Shown here: positions 43,632 to 54,967 of the stretch, in pieces | Layout of the letters: the number at the start of each line of letters is the position of its first letter | How positions within the stretch are numbered: position 1 is the first letter of the stretch | Source of the DNA: Setomelanomma holmii | Lineage: Eukaryota > Ascomycota > Dothideomycetes > Pleosporales > Phaeosphaeriaceae | Assembly: GCA_010015745.1 (NCBI GenBank) | Contig: ML978259.1 | Coordinates: 45,413 to 109,412, forward strand | Length of the DNA: 64,000 nt | Direction of reading: 5' to 3' | The notes under the pieces: generated by a model | The model's database searches: none | Told to the model about the DNA's origin: nothing | The model's input: the letters and a program-made list of their open reading frames with translations, nothing else | Position numbers and translations under genes: made by a program

Positions 43632-46126
43632 ATGGTGACACCAGAGGAGCAGAAGGTATGTGTTGGCGTGTCTCTTGGTGTCGCAGTTTGCTCACATTCG
43701 ACAGATTATCAACGACCTTCAATCCCATTGGGTTTGGGTACCAGACTGGATCGACTCATCCAGCCACAATACCGCAGGTCGTCTCGTTGACTTCACACGC
43801 AAATTTGAACTCAATACAACGCCGACCAAAGCCATCATACACTTCTCCGCAGACACAAGATACAAGCTCTACGTCAATGGGGAGCGAATCGCAGTCGGAC
43901 CTGCTAGAAGCAGTCCCGGTATTTGGTATTACGACACGCTCGATATAGCGAGACACCTTCGGGTCGGAAACAACCAAGTTCGATTCTTGGTCATTCGATA
44001 CTTCCCGGCTACACGGAGTGCGATGCCCTTCGTGAGGACCGCCTATCCAGGCTTGACGGCTATTGGCAGTATCGAGCTAGACGGTGCTAAGAGCATCGAT
44101 CTTGGTACAGGGGATGACTGGGTCGCTCAGGTTGATGAGAGTGTCAGGTTTCCGATGGGACTCATTGATGATGTCTTCCTTCATGTCAGTGCTGATTACA
44201 TCACAAGTCGATCATGTGCTTACATTACTTCCATAGATATACGAGCGCATCGCTCCAACCACGTCGAGTGCTCCAGTCAAAATCAAGAACTATGGTATCA
44301 AGACACTGAATGGAGAACTGGCGCCATGGCGTCTACGTCCTCGCGCAATACCCATGCCTGAGCAAACTCATGTCGGTGTCAGTAATATTCAGATTTGCAC
44401 GAGTGCGGCGACAGATGAGCAATGGGCTACATATCTGTTGAATGCCGGTTCATTGTCCCTTTTTGCTGGCTCAACTCACATCCTTGAGGTCCAAGCGGAC
44501 GTGCACTCAACAGCGTTCTTGAGGTGGACCTTCAGAGCAACCGCAAGCCCGTCTCGAATCAAGCTGAAGGCTACGTATTCCGAGGGCTATGAACTTGAAC
44601 CTCGCTCCTATCCCTTTTTCCGAACCAAGGCTGATCGATTGGATGCAAAAAACGGCAAGATAATCGGTCCATTCGATGAGGTACTCTTCGACCTTCCAAG
44701 CACCGAAGCCGTCACTTACGAACCTTTCTGGTTCCGCACGTTCCGCGTCATGCGTCTAGAGGTTGAAGTGGGGCCCGAGCCGGTCGAAATGCTCTCCTTC
44801 TCCGCCGAGCAAGTCAATTATCCCCTTGACGTAAAGTCCAGCTGGAGCGAGCCAGGCGACCCTGATAGCGAGGACATTTGGGACGTTTCCATCCGCACAA
44901 TGCGCAATTGCATGTTCGATGGATACTCTGACTGTCCTTTCTATGAGCAGCTACAATATGGTGGAGACTCCTACCCAGTTGGACTCTTTCACTACCTCTT
45001 GTCCGGGGACGATCGCCTCATGCGCCAAGCGATATCCAATTTCGCATCCTCAATCACGCCTGAGGGCCTCACACAGTCTCGCTTCCCATCCCAAATCCCG
45101 CAAATCATCGTTGGATTCTCGCTGTATTGGATCCTGGCAATATCCAAACACCACCTTTTCTTCGGAGACACACTTTACACTCGATCATTCTTGCCTAGAA
45201 TTGATGGGGTCTTGGATTTCTATGACCGGCAAATTGATGCACTTGGTCTCGTGAGCGGCTTTCCTGAAGACGTTTGGCAGTTCGTCGATTGGGTCACAAC
45301 ATGGGGTGCAACAGATGAGCATCCTGATAAGGGTGTACCAACATCTGGACGAAAGACAAACCGTCATACGTTCTTCAGCCTGCTATATGCGCACGTGCTG
45401 GAACAAACGGCCAAGCTTGTACGCGACGTTGGAAGACCCGGCCATGCTGTTGAGTATGAAGCTCGAGCCGAAGATGTGCTCAAGGCAGTACGCAAGCATT
45501 GTTATGATGGCAAGTTCTTCACGGACTCGACATCTGATATGGCAGATGACTTGTCATATTCACAGCATTGCCAAGTGTTTGCGGTCATTTCCGGTGCAGC
45601 GGCCGCTGAAGATCAGGCCCGTATACTTCGAGAATCGCGCACGCAGCCACACTTCTTGAAGTGCTCATACTTCATGCAATTCTACGCGCTTCGAGCACAT
45701 GCAATCGCTGGAGACGACGAGTACGAGAGCGTCTGGCCTACGGTCTGGGATCCGTGGCGCAAGATGCTGAAGAACAATATGACGACTTGGGAGGAAGATG
45801 ATGTACGTCAGCGCTCTGATTGTCATGCATGGGGTAGTGTACCAATATACGAGTACTGTATGGAACTGGCTGGGGTGCAACCGATTGCTCCGCGGTGCTC
45901 GAAAATCTTGTTCAAGCCAAGATTGCGCTTGAGCGAGGCTGTGACTGCGAAGGTCGCGCTAGGACCCGACAACCTCGCAACGGTCTCATGGACAACGGGT
46001 GCGGATGGAACGAGACATGTCGAGCTCACATTGGAGAAGCCGATTGAGGTTGTCAGCCAACTACCGCAGGGCACATGTAAAGAACATGGGAAGATCAGTC
46101 ATCTCGAGCTCGACTATATCAGTTGA
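43632..46126 (+). CDS. Alpha-L-rhamnosidase, glycoside hydrolase family 78
   Basis: Three exons: 43632-43655, 43705-44184, 44237-46126 (797 residues). No signal peptide is seen (MVTPEEQKIINDLQSHWVW), so it is likely intracellular. An N-terminal beta domain (FSADTRYKLYVNGERIAVGP) precedes the (alpha/alpha)6 catalytic domain. The acidic residues of the family motif are present with the right spacing: Asp400, Glu405 and Asp412 in SDCPFYEQLQYGGD. The later WEEDD and SDCHAWGSVP blocks also fit. The enzyme would release rhamnose from rhamnosides. With the adjacent GH79 and the divergent sugar porter it may form a small catabolic cluster. Confidence 0.9.
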
Positions 46127-46236
46127 GGACGAACCGGAGCAATGGAAGTAAGGAATGTGACGCTATAGGTTGAACTTATTGGATAGAACAACATGTGTCT
46201 TGTAAGGAAGGATGCTTTGAAAGGATGAACCTCGAC

Positions 46237-46278
46237 AGCCCGAAGTTAACTCCCGAGAGCCCGAAGTTAACTCCCGAG
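46237..46278. repeat. 21 bp perfect direct repeat, two copies
   Basis: The unit agcccgaagttaactcccga plus g occurs twice with no spacer, about 110 bp downstream of the GH78 stop codon. Confidence 0.9.
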
Positions 46279-47384
46279 AGCGAATGGGAGTGCAAGCTAC
46301 CCGCGCAAGTATTCCAGCCATTCTTCCCTTTCGAGAACCGATCCCTCGAACACAAGGGCGATCTAAGTGATACACGTCCGACCGTCGATTCTCAGTGCAA
46401 ACGAGGCTAATCAGCACGAATTCGGAATCCGTGGCGCCTGAGAAAGACTAGGCGCAGTCAATACCTACCTCGTTGGGCTGAAAGGCCAATGTTAGATCTC
46501 ACCTACCAGAGTGTTGGTATCAAGTTTGCTTTATGGCATTGGTCACTTCGCAAGACTGGTATGCGATCCTTCTCAAGGATAAGCTAGGCTAAATGTCGAT
46601 CTCGCCAACACATTATGTAACATCTCCTAGTGCGTTGCTTGCCTTACTTGAATTTGATTGACCTGGTACATCCAACAGTCCTTGATCCATACCGCAAGTT
46701 ACGCACAGTCGGTGTTGCAATCCTTCACACTGTTCGTGCGGCACTTCAAGGCCATAGCAACTTCGGATCCGAACCTGAACACCGATCCGAAGGGCAAGGC
46801 AGACCAATGTAGATCAAAATTTGGGAGCTTTCAAACATACGTCACTATTCTACGGCAGTTCAGCCAAGCGGAAATGAATGCAAAATACTCAAGACTTCTT
46901 GTACATGCTTACATCCAGGGAAGGATCCGAGGGTACAATGAACCTGTATTTCGATCACCAAAGCCATGAGCAGTGCATCATGCTGGCCTTGTATTCAAGA
47001 CTCGATGCAATCGCAAGTGCAGATGAAGCGAGAAGGGATGATCGCGAAGGTGCGTTTACTTCGTCGAAGCACTACACGGTCCATACTCAAGCTTGCCATC
47101 CTGAGTATCTGGAATTTAGATGTCACTGCTACAGCGAGACACATTCATCAACCCATACGAAACAAGATCAACCAAATTCTACCACAAGGAGAATATGGTA
47201 TGCCCACATTTCAATTGCGCTGCCTCCGACCATGCTGGGCGTAAACATCACGCCGCGCTCTTGCATGCATTTCACGGATCCTCACATTGCTTGATATATA
47301 CGAGATGGGTTGCCTCATGGTGACTAGAAGATGCTAAGTCACAGTAACGAGCATCAGGAGTCGAGAAGGGAAACGACTTTTCTG

Positions 47385-47390
47385 TATAAA
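47385..47390 (+). promoter_or_regulatory. TATA box (TATAAA)
   Basis: 132 bp before the ATG of the Cys-rich secreted protein, with a long CA/T-rich leader between. Confidence 0.55.
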
Positions 47391-47521
47391 TATGGCCTTG
47401 GTCTCGTAACTTTGAGAAAATCATCAGCACAATTTACTCACATCTTCACTACTCAACACTTCCACAAATCTTGGCCCACAGAGCTTTTCCACAACTTCAC
47501 CACTTTCTCCAACGCTTCAAA

Positions 47522-47900
47522 ATGTACACCAAGACCGCCATCATCCTCATCATCGGCTCTTTGAGCGTCGCCTTCGCGGCTCCCGCACCTGCTCCAGCTG
47601 AAGCCGGCGCCAACATTCAAGCCCGCGAAGTGCTCATCCAGCGCCAGGAGAACTCCCATCTCTGCACTGGATGGCGCCAGGACAACATCGGTGGAGGATT
47701 TGTACGTCATGCTTTTGCGCTAGTGAGAAAGTGTTGGAAATTGCTAACGTGCTGCAACAGTGTCAATGGTACTGCAACAACAACGAGAAGTGCCTTGGAG
47801 CTAATGCTCGTGGTACTGGCTGGTGAGTTCCATGCAAATATCAGCCTCAGCGTGGAGAATGAGTTGGCTAATGACTTTGTGACACAGCGGACCGTTGTGA
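47522..47900 (+). CDS. Small secreted cysteine-rich protein
   Basis: Exons 47522-47701, 47761-47822 and 47888-47900 join to 84 residues. A signal peptide (MYTKTAIILIIGSLSVAFA) is followed by an Ala/Pro pro-segment ending LIQRQ, then a short mature domain with five cysteines (in HLCTGWRQ, GGFCQWYCNNNEKC and GTGCGPL). Both introns have good GT-AG ends (gctaac branch in the first). The last exon is only 13 bases, so the C-terminus is the least certain part; read-through into a longer third exon would need a different acceptor. No family recognised; size, secretion and cysteines fit an effector or antimicrobial-type protein. Confidence 0.65.
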
Positions 47901-48219
47901 GCACGCAATATCAGGAGTGGAATATGTACAAGGTCCGGGACGACGGTGCAAGGAAGGTGGATTTGCGCATGATGTGTGGAGATATTGTGGAACACAGGGG
48001 CCGGTGGTTTAGACGTTGTTCCGTAGGATTTTGAATGCCGGACACTGCGTGCAGTATGCCGAGCCGCTGTCCCACACAGTGCCTTGAATAGTCATATACC
48101 CTTCCGCCTCTAGATTGAACTCACTGCCTTGTGATCCTACGAGATTCGCTATTTGCCTAGATGATTACGATTTGTCACGCTCACGATAGTCTCGAGGCGA
48201 ACTCGTGAAAAGCTGCTGG

Positions 48220-50404
48220 CTAGCAGAACTCAAAAGTCGACAATTTGTACCGCCCTAGTTTGAAGTCTTCCATAGCTTCTCCGTCCATCATTCCATGAAC
48301 GTATGCTTCGCCAAGGACTTGGTAGCGCTCGCCGTAGGGTCGGATGACAAGTGATGTAGTGCATCCAAAAAGGATAACGACGAGATCACCAATTTGAGTC
48401 TGCTCATGCGGCCCTCCATAGATATTGTCGGGCGCCCAGCCAATGTATCCGCTCTCTGTCGTCATGAGTCTTTTCTTCTTTGAGCTGCGATCGAAACACA
48501 CGTATGCTTCCGTGACATCGTACTCAGAAGCTTCGGGTGCAATCTCGATTTCGAAAAAGTCGTGAAAGAAGTCCTCCCCAAGTCGGAAGTCCTGATTGGC
48601 TCTACGGAAAAGTTCCCAGCGGAAATAGTAAACTTCTTGGCCAGCAAGCCACTTCCGCCCTCGATCGAGGAACTGTGGCTCGGCCAAGTCAAATGTCGAT
48701 GGAAGTTGCAGCAAGGCACGGTGTCTCACCGCTGATCTCTTGCCATACGCATCTCTATCGGCGAGGAGTGTACGATAGATGGCTTTCGCGGTGGCCTCGT
48801 AGCTTCCATATACACTGACGAAGCTGTTTGGAGAAACGACCGTGTCGTGATCCCAGGAGAAATATTCTACTCCCCGTGCTGACAAACCAGAAATGGCATC
48901 AACCACGAAACCTTGACATTCCAGAACGCCGTGGTCTAGAAACCTGACGGTTGGCTTAGTATTGCCACTTGCGCTATATGGCACATGATCTGAGTTGTCG
49001 AATTTCCAACCGAAGAGGTAGCGAGGTCCCCAGGTAGGAGCATCCATCCGAGTGAGATGATCATGTCCACGCCAAAGCCAGTCAGCCACCCATGAAGGAC
49101 AATCAGTCGGACCCCAAGGATTCGCCTCTCGAAGAGGATCCAAGCTTTCGAGTGCCTGGGTAATGGCGGTAGTCGCTCTTGTATAGACCTGAGCCCTGGG
49201 TAGCGAGTAGTCTGGACGCAATAGATCCGCGACTGGTGGTGGCATGAGGCCGATGAGCGCATAGACCTTGTCCCTGGCGTCCAGGGCATCAGACCTGCAA
49301 GCCAGATCCAGCAATCTCTCGAAGCTGAGGTGATTTAAATCTCCTGCCGAATCCTGGCTCCTCACGCGCGAGAGATCTCTGTAGACAGTATGTAGACTCG
49401 ACGTACTCCATGCAACCATGCCTCCGTTGGCCAGAATCGAAGCTGCATGAGTGTCATTTCGCAGACATTGATCTTTGATAACCCACAGATGCTCTTGTAG
49501 GACTTGAGATGAGTAGTCAATGTACAGGCTAGGATGTGCGTCTGAGAGCACCTACCACCAATTCCGAAGCAAAATGTTGACCAATCCAAGACGGCATCAC
49601 CGCATCTTAACCACACGCGGTCCCCTCCCATGACTATCTCTTGAACAATCCACAGCCGATACCAGTATTGCCTATTCATCAGTTCGTGTAAACCAAGCCA
49701 TTTCATTGACCCCACAATCTTGGGGTCGTGCCGCAACATCTCCTCAAGCTCACTCGCCAACGAGTGTGTCTGAAATGTCGCAAGATCCTCTACGAGCTTC
49801 AGTGCCATAGTGCTCCGGGCGGAAGGTTGGCCCTAGTTTGCAATGACGCTCCACGCATGTCCATAGATTTCGGCCATCTTTTGGACTTGGGAAGCTCGCT
49901 CTTCCATATCATCTTGATTGATGCTGAGGGCATCAACCCAGAGTCGAAAGTGATCCGAGAACTCGCCGGTGCCGCGGAAATTTCGAAGCGCTCGTTCCAG
50001 ATTTGCGGTGACGCGCATGGGCTGGTTGTTCACGAAGATCCCTTTTGTTTCGCTCTTGTCGCCCCATACTTACGAGAGGGCAGCAAAATCTCCCCACGTG
50101 AAACGATGCAGGTTTTTAGATGGTTGTGTGCTACCAATAAGCTTCAGAGGTTGAAACGTCGCTAAAGCAGGCGTAAGACGAGTTTGCATCCAGCTCTTGA
50201 TCAGCCAGGATTTATTAAGACGAGCGGTGCGTCTTTGGACAGAAAAGATTGATATGGGAGACAAAACTCCTTGAGCGAGACCGTCTCAAGACGGCAGCGA
50301 ACGTCGGAAGATTCTAGTCCAGGCAAAATCCTGACCAACCGGATCTGGTCCTCTTCCACGATCAGAGGTTGATACAGCCGAGCTTTCGAAGGGAGACCTG
50401 GCAA
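48220..50404 (-). pseudogene. Broken HET-domain (heterokaryon incompatibility) gene
   Basis: Minus-strand fragments together make a HET-type protein of about 700 residues. In order: RLVRILPGLESSDVRCRLET, a frame change, FTWGDFAALS, a TAA stop (50070-50072) exactly where the hallmark Tyr of the LSYVWGD-type motif is expected, then VWGDKSETKGIFVNNQPMR. LWVDALSINQDDMEERASQV follows, a TAG at 49833-49835, MALKLVEDLATFQTHSLASE, RLWIVQEIVMG, a frame change near 49550-49560, and a 440-residue C-terminal part (LDARDKVYALIGLMPPPVAD) open to 48220. HET proteins trigger cell death after fusion of unlike strains. Two stops and two frame changes make function unlikely. Confidence 0.75.
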
Positions 50405-51453
50405 GAGTAAGCTGTATGTACCAAGTAAGAAAAGTCAAGATCCTTGCAGGAGCTTATTGCTCAAGATGAGACTCCACGGGTAGAAGTTGCACAGTTCATG
50501 TTGCCTCTGCATCGGTCGTACATACTGTTCAGAAGCTCGAACTCGATGGAGTTTCGGAACATGACTCAAGCCCACGACTGTGGGCGGATTTAGCCCTGCG
50601 CACGTTGCTAAACCCGGAGGACATGTGCTTGCACAAGGACTCCAAAACGCGTGGAAGGCGCGAATGGATGGAGGAGGTGTTGTCAGTCGGCATGGAGAGC
50701 TCGCGGTCTGCAGCTGCTTCGTGGCAGTTGTGGCAGTTGTGGCAGTGCCGAGCGGGCCCAAATTCAACGCGCTGTCTGTTCAGTCGCACATGTTTCCCGG
50801 ACCAGTATCATGCGAATTCGACAATTGCGTGTTCTCAGAACGCGCGGTGGACATTATCGTACTCATGAGGCATTTCGAATGAAAGGAAGCAGAAGGACGA
50901 GCTTCGCATAGAGGGTTTGAAGTGAATTTCGTGCAGTATTGCCCGGAGAAGGAGCGAGGATAGGTCACGTCCCGATTTGGCGCTAGTCAACGAGGCTGCA
51001 CGCACCATGCCTGCCAACGATCGTAAGAGAAGTTGAGTCTTACAAAGCATACAACTGTCATATAGTCCAGAAATTGCCACCGAATATTGGTGCAAAGCCA
51101 ACCATCAGCCGCGCTTGAGGAGACGAATGTCAGGCAGATAAAGAAACGTGCTTCAAATAACATGGAACTGCCTTGGGCACAACCCTTACAATACTGTCTC
51201 ACCCCTACTTTACTTCTCATGCATTGTATGAGCAACATTTGCTTAGCATGCTGCTGCAGCGTTCTCCTTATCGTTCGCCATGGGTGTCCTCCTGCAATCA
51301 GCCTTTAAAGTGGATTCAACCACTCATCCCTCCCACCCTCCAGCGTCCAACACCTCATCACCGCATCTATCGGAACCTTGCTCGGAATGATATAATGTGG
51401 CGCTGCTTTCTCCTGTCACTTCGTCAGCAACCATCCCTCGCCATTCCATGCCT
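50405..51453. other. Intergenic, no supported gene
   Basis: About 1 kb; several overlapping short frames around 50.55-50.9 kb on both strands without domains. Contains a short run of ggcagttgt repeats near 50720. Confidence 0.45.
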
Positions 51454-52412
51454 CTACCGCTCCGCCCTCCCACCCGTACTCACCGGCACATAATCCATGA
51501 ATCTGCATCCCACCATCTCTGCCAAATCCACATTATGCCTCACCACCTCCTTACACGGCGCACATGTCACGCCTACCGGATTCCAGCGACCGAGCTCGGG
51601 CTTCTGCGCTAGTACGACAAGAAGTGGTATCGAAGCGAAGAACCCGAGCGCGATGCAGACGCCGATTACGCCAGCGAGCCAGTGAGCAATCGTGGCAAGC
51701 CACCCGTATCTAGGTGTCCATGAGGAATCGGCGACGGAGAACGCACGCGCAGCAGGCTGCCAGGGATGATTGTACCCGTTGTTGCCAACATATGGCAGGG
51801 GTCTTACACCTGGTCCATAGTAAGGCGCGACCGCCGATAATGATGCAGAGGCTGGCGGGACATATTTCTGCCGATGGTAGACGTGCGGAATAGAATGGAC
51901 GGTGCGTGGTGAAATTTCCGGAGCGTTGGACTGATAGGCGGGAAGGGACGTGGCAACAAATTCGGGTGAGTTGCTTCCCATTGTTGCGTCGTAGTTCTGG
52001 GGTGCAGCTGGGAGGGTGGGATGTGCCATTACTGGATTGTGGCTTTGAGGAAAGTGTTGATCAGTCAGGTTTAGATCAGGTGCATGCGCCTGTGTGTTAT
52101 AACTTCCCATGTCGCAACGTGAGAAAGCTGCTGCTCTGTCTTCAGTCGGTGTCTGTTGTTGATGCCGTTGTGTTGTTGTGTCCCTGGAGGGTTCAAACAC
52201 ATCTCTTCGGCCCCCTCTTACACCGGTGCGGAGTCACGCTGCTGTGTCCCATGTTGCACGTGAGGGGTAAATGCAACCATTGGTGAAGCGTGGTGTTGTA
52301 CGTGCGGGCTTCCGTGGTTGTGGTCAGGAGTACGAGCGCGACGATAACCGTTGGGCCAGTCATCTCCAGGGCTGGAAGACGCGGACGTAACTGCCGATGT
52401 AGGCAGTGCCAT
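51454..52412 (-). CDS. Predicted single-pass membrane protein, unknown family
   Basis: Two exons, 52412-52222 and 52183-51454, around a short 38 nt intron (GTAAGA...CTCCAG) restore one frame of 306 residues. The first 200 residues are low complexity, rich in His, Pro, Ser, Gln and Thr. One membrane segment lies near 232-256 (WLAGVIGVCIALGFFASIPL). It is followed by a 50-residue tail with a Cys pair (CAPC) and the segment RHNVDLAEMVGCRFMDYVPV. The intron is short for a fungus; without it the C-terminal part would need its own start. Function is unknown. Confidence 0.55.
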
Positions 52413-54967
52413 GGTGTACCTGATTCCAGACAATCAGCTCTAGACGCTTATTCGCACTTTCTGGTGTTGCAAAGACATATAAGATGAATGATGGCCAAAT
52501 TGTTTGACGCAAGGTTTCTTTTGTGGTGCTTATACAGCTGATGTTGACGGTGGAAACAGCACGTGTGGTTCTTGACAAGCGGTGCCAGCGAGGAACGACG
52601 AAACCCATTGTCAGGTGTACACATCATGATGAGGAGGCTATGTGCTTCATTGCATACTCATGACGCGGCCGTACCGCTCCCCTCAGCTCTCCGTCATTGG
52701 CGCAAATGACTTGTCACAACATTTGAGAGTTACATCAACCATGTGACGAGACTTGATGGACGAGTTAAATTCAGTGCCAGAAGGAAATGCGACCTGAGAG
52801 GAAAGAAGGGTCAGAGAGGCTGCGGATGTAATGAAACGATGGAACGGTCGACGCGGGTTTTGATCCAACCTTCAGCTTCTTCTTCAAGGGTCGGAAACTC
52901 ATATGAGAGAAAGATACAATGTTACTTGCAGGGACGGGCGAGCTAGAACGAAGTTCAATTGTGCTTCAGCTCACCAGGGAGGTTATCGCGTTCAAGCGCA
53001 AGCTGGTCTCCTAGACTCGAGCCAGAAGGACGTTCTAGAAAGTGATCACCACGATCTTCTCATCTTTTAGTCTGCGCGAGATCGACGAAGGTACTGCAAC
53101 GGCTGATCAACAATCATCGCATGAAGATCGCCATTATGGATCATTGCACCAGAACGTGCCGTTCATGCCAAGAGTGGCGAGTGGATTTCGCATCCATACT
53201 GTGGGGAACGCTGTCGATACTTGTTTATGGCGAAAGATCATGCAATCTGGAGAATTTTCGAGGTTGCAGGCGTTGATATCAGTAGCCAGAGTTGAAAGGA
53301 ATGAGACGTGCGACGGAGCACGGCTGCTTGCAGGCGAGGCTCAAGGTGGCAGCACTCTGACAAGCACCCAACAAAAAGTAAATCCGTCAACCCAAAGGTC
53401 ATCGACATGCATCCGTTGAGCTGGATGCGTTGCGTAGCAGCTCCACATTAAAGGCAGTCTCGACCTGCCGTGATCCGCAGGCGATAATTCTCCGAGCAAG
53501 GGAGACCCGCCTGTGTTGTACACATCGTTGCACGACTCTTCTCATTCATGCTGTCTGACTGGCCGAGGGCAGGAAATTGCGCGTACTACCCCAGGTATAA
53601 AAGACGGACTTTTGATGAGACAGAGGCGTGTGGTTCGCTGAGGGACGCCGGAAATTACAGGACTGGCAAATCATCCGCCAAAGCTTGCTTCGGAATTGTT
53701 ACACCAGCGAACGTTACTGAAGAGGTGTGCATCGAAGGAAGCACGATGCGGACGTTTTGCTGTGCCTGGCAGGTTTTATCGGCATGGCTGTTCGCGTGCC
53801 TGGCGTTGCGAGAAGACGCTGTCCGACTGGACGGTGAGAGATCGTCTTCATGGCCAACCCAGCAGCAAGTCAAGCGGTGTCCTCCCGAGGCCATGCACCA
53901 TAGCATCAAAAATGTAAAGGTGGTTGCACGTGTTGCTTGATAAGAGCGATATCGATATATTGATCTAGGTTGGTGGCAGCGGAGATCAATCTAGGACGCG
54001 CATGGCAGCATTTACCCTCTGCATCGCAGCCAATCAAGGCTCCATCTAGCAGGTGAGCGGCGCAAGCATTCGCAATCTCTATTTCTTCGGTCCCGGTCAG
54101 CATCAGCGGCAGATGAAGAAAGCAAAGCTGTGTTACACGTTTGCATGGCCAATGGCGAGACTGCAGACTGGAATCTGGTCGGGAGAGCTGCACAAAGACC
54201 TGATATGGGGTTCTTGAAGGAGGGCGACCGCTGCTAGGCCTGCAATAAATAGATTGAGGTTCCTGCACGCCAAACGCCACCAGCCAGGAACGGTTCGGCC
54301 TCGTAAGTCAGCTGCGGAAAGGGCATTAGCTACATATTGTCCCTTCCCATGCCGCTGAGGGCCGCAAAAGAGCCGCTGCAACACCATCTCAAAGCGACGA
54401 TCGCAGTGTTTGAGACGTTTCTTGTGCTCTATCTTGAGATCACAAGCCGCGTGCACAATTCAGCGCCTGGTCAGAGCGTGAGAGACGAAACACGCGCGGC
54501 TTTGACCCTGTGCGAGCCAGAACCGACCCACACCCCAACAGCCAGCCCGGTAGCCGTGGGCCCTCATCTTACGCCGCATCCTTCTCAGGCCCTCTCACCA
54601 CCGGGCGCTCGCAGCATCTCACCTCCCGCCTTCAGCTCCTTTGTCGACCGTTCGCTGTCGACTGTTCACTCGTTATCTTCGATTCTTCGCTTCATTGTTT
54701 GTGCCTGCCGCAGGCGCTGTCTGGCCGTCGCCGCCTTCCCGATTCTGCAGGTTTAGCGCCGGACTTGCTCGATCGCTCCTTCCAGCTTCTTTGTCCTTGA
54801 TCACCAGGCACAGCGCGGCGTCGCACAGAAGCATTCTCGTACCTGAACACGCCCACGGGATTACGTCGCACTTGCTGGTTGTAAAGGTCCATGACAGTGA
54901 CAGCTGGTCGCTGCTGCCAAAAGACTCTGGACCGCCGATCCCCTGAGTCCCCGCAGACGTCGCCAAC
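52413..54967. other. Intergenic, no supported gene
   Basis: About 2.55 kb. A good TATA-like box (TATAAAA near 53596) stands about 150 bp before a 64-codon frame (53746-53940) that begins with a hydrophobic stretch, but this is too weak to call. The right 600 bp is C/T-rich and probably the promoter and leader of the OPY2-like gene. Confidence 0.4.

Larger units (their letters stand above)
46127..47521. other. Intergenic, possible relic
   Basis: About 1.4 kb. Contains a short direct repeat (46237-46278). Several short plus-strand frames between 46630 and 47290 could be remains of a gene, but none has a recognisable domain or consistent splicing. Confidence 0.4.

Noticed and set aside
46630..47294. 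Relic transcription factor or enzyme downstream of GH78
   Set aside because: Short frames only; no motif supports a family.
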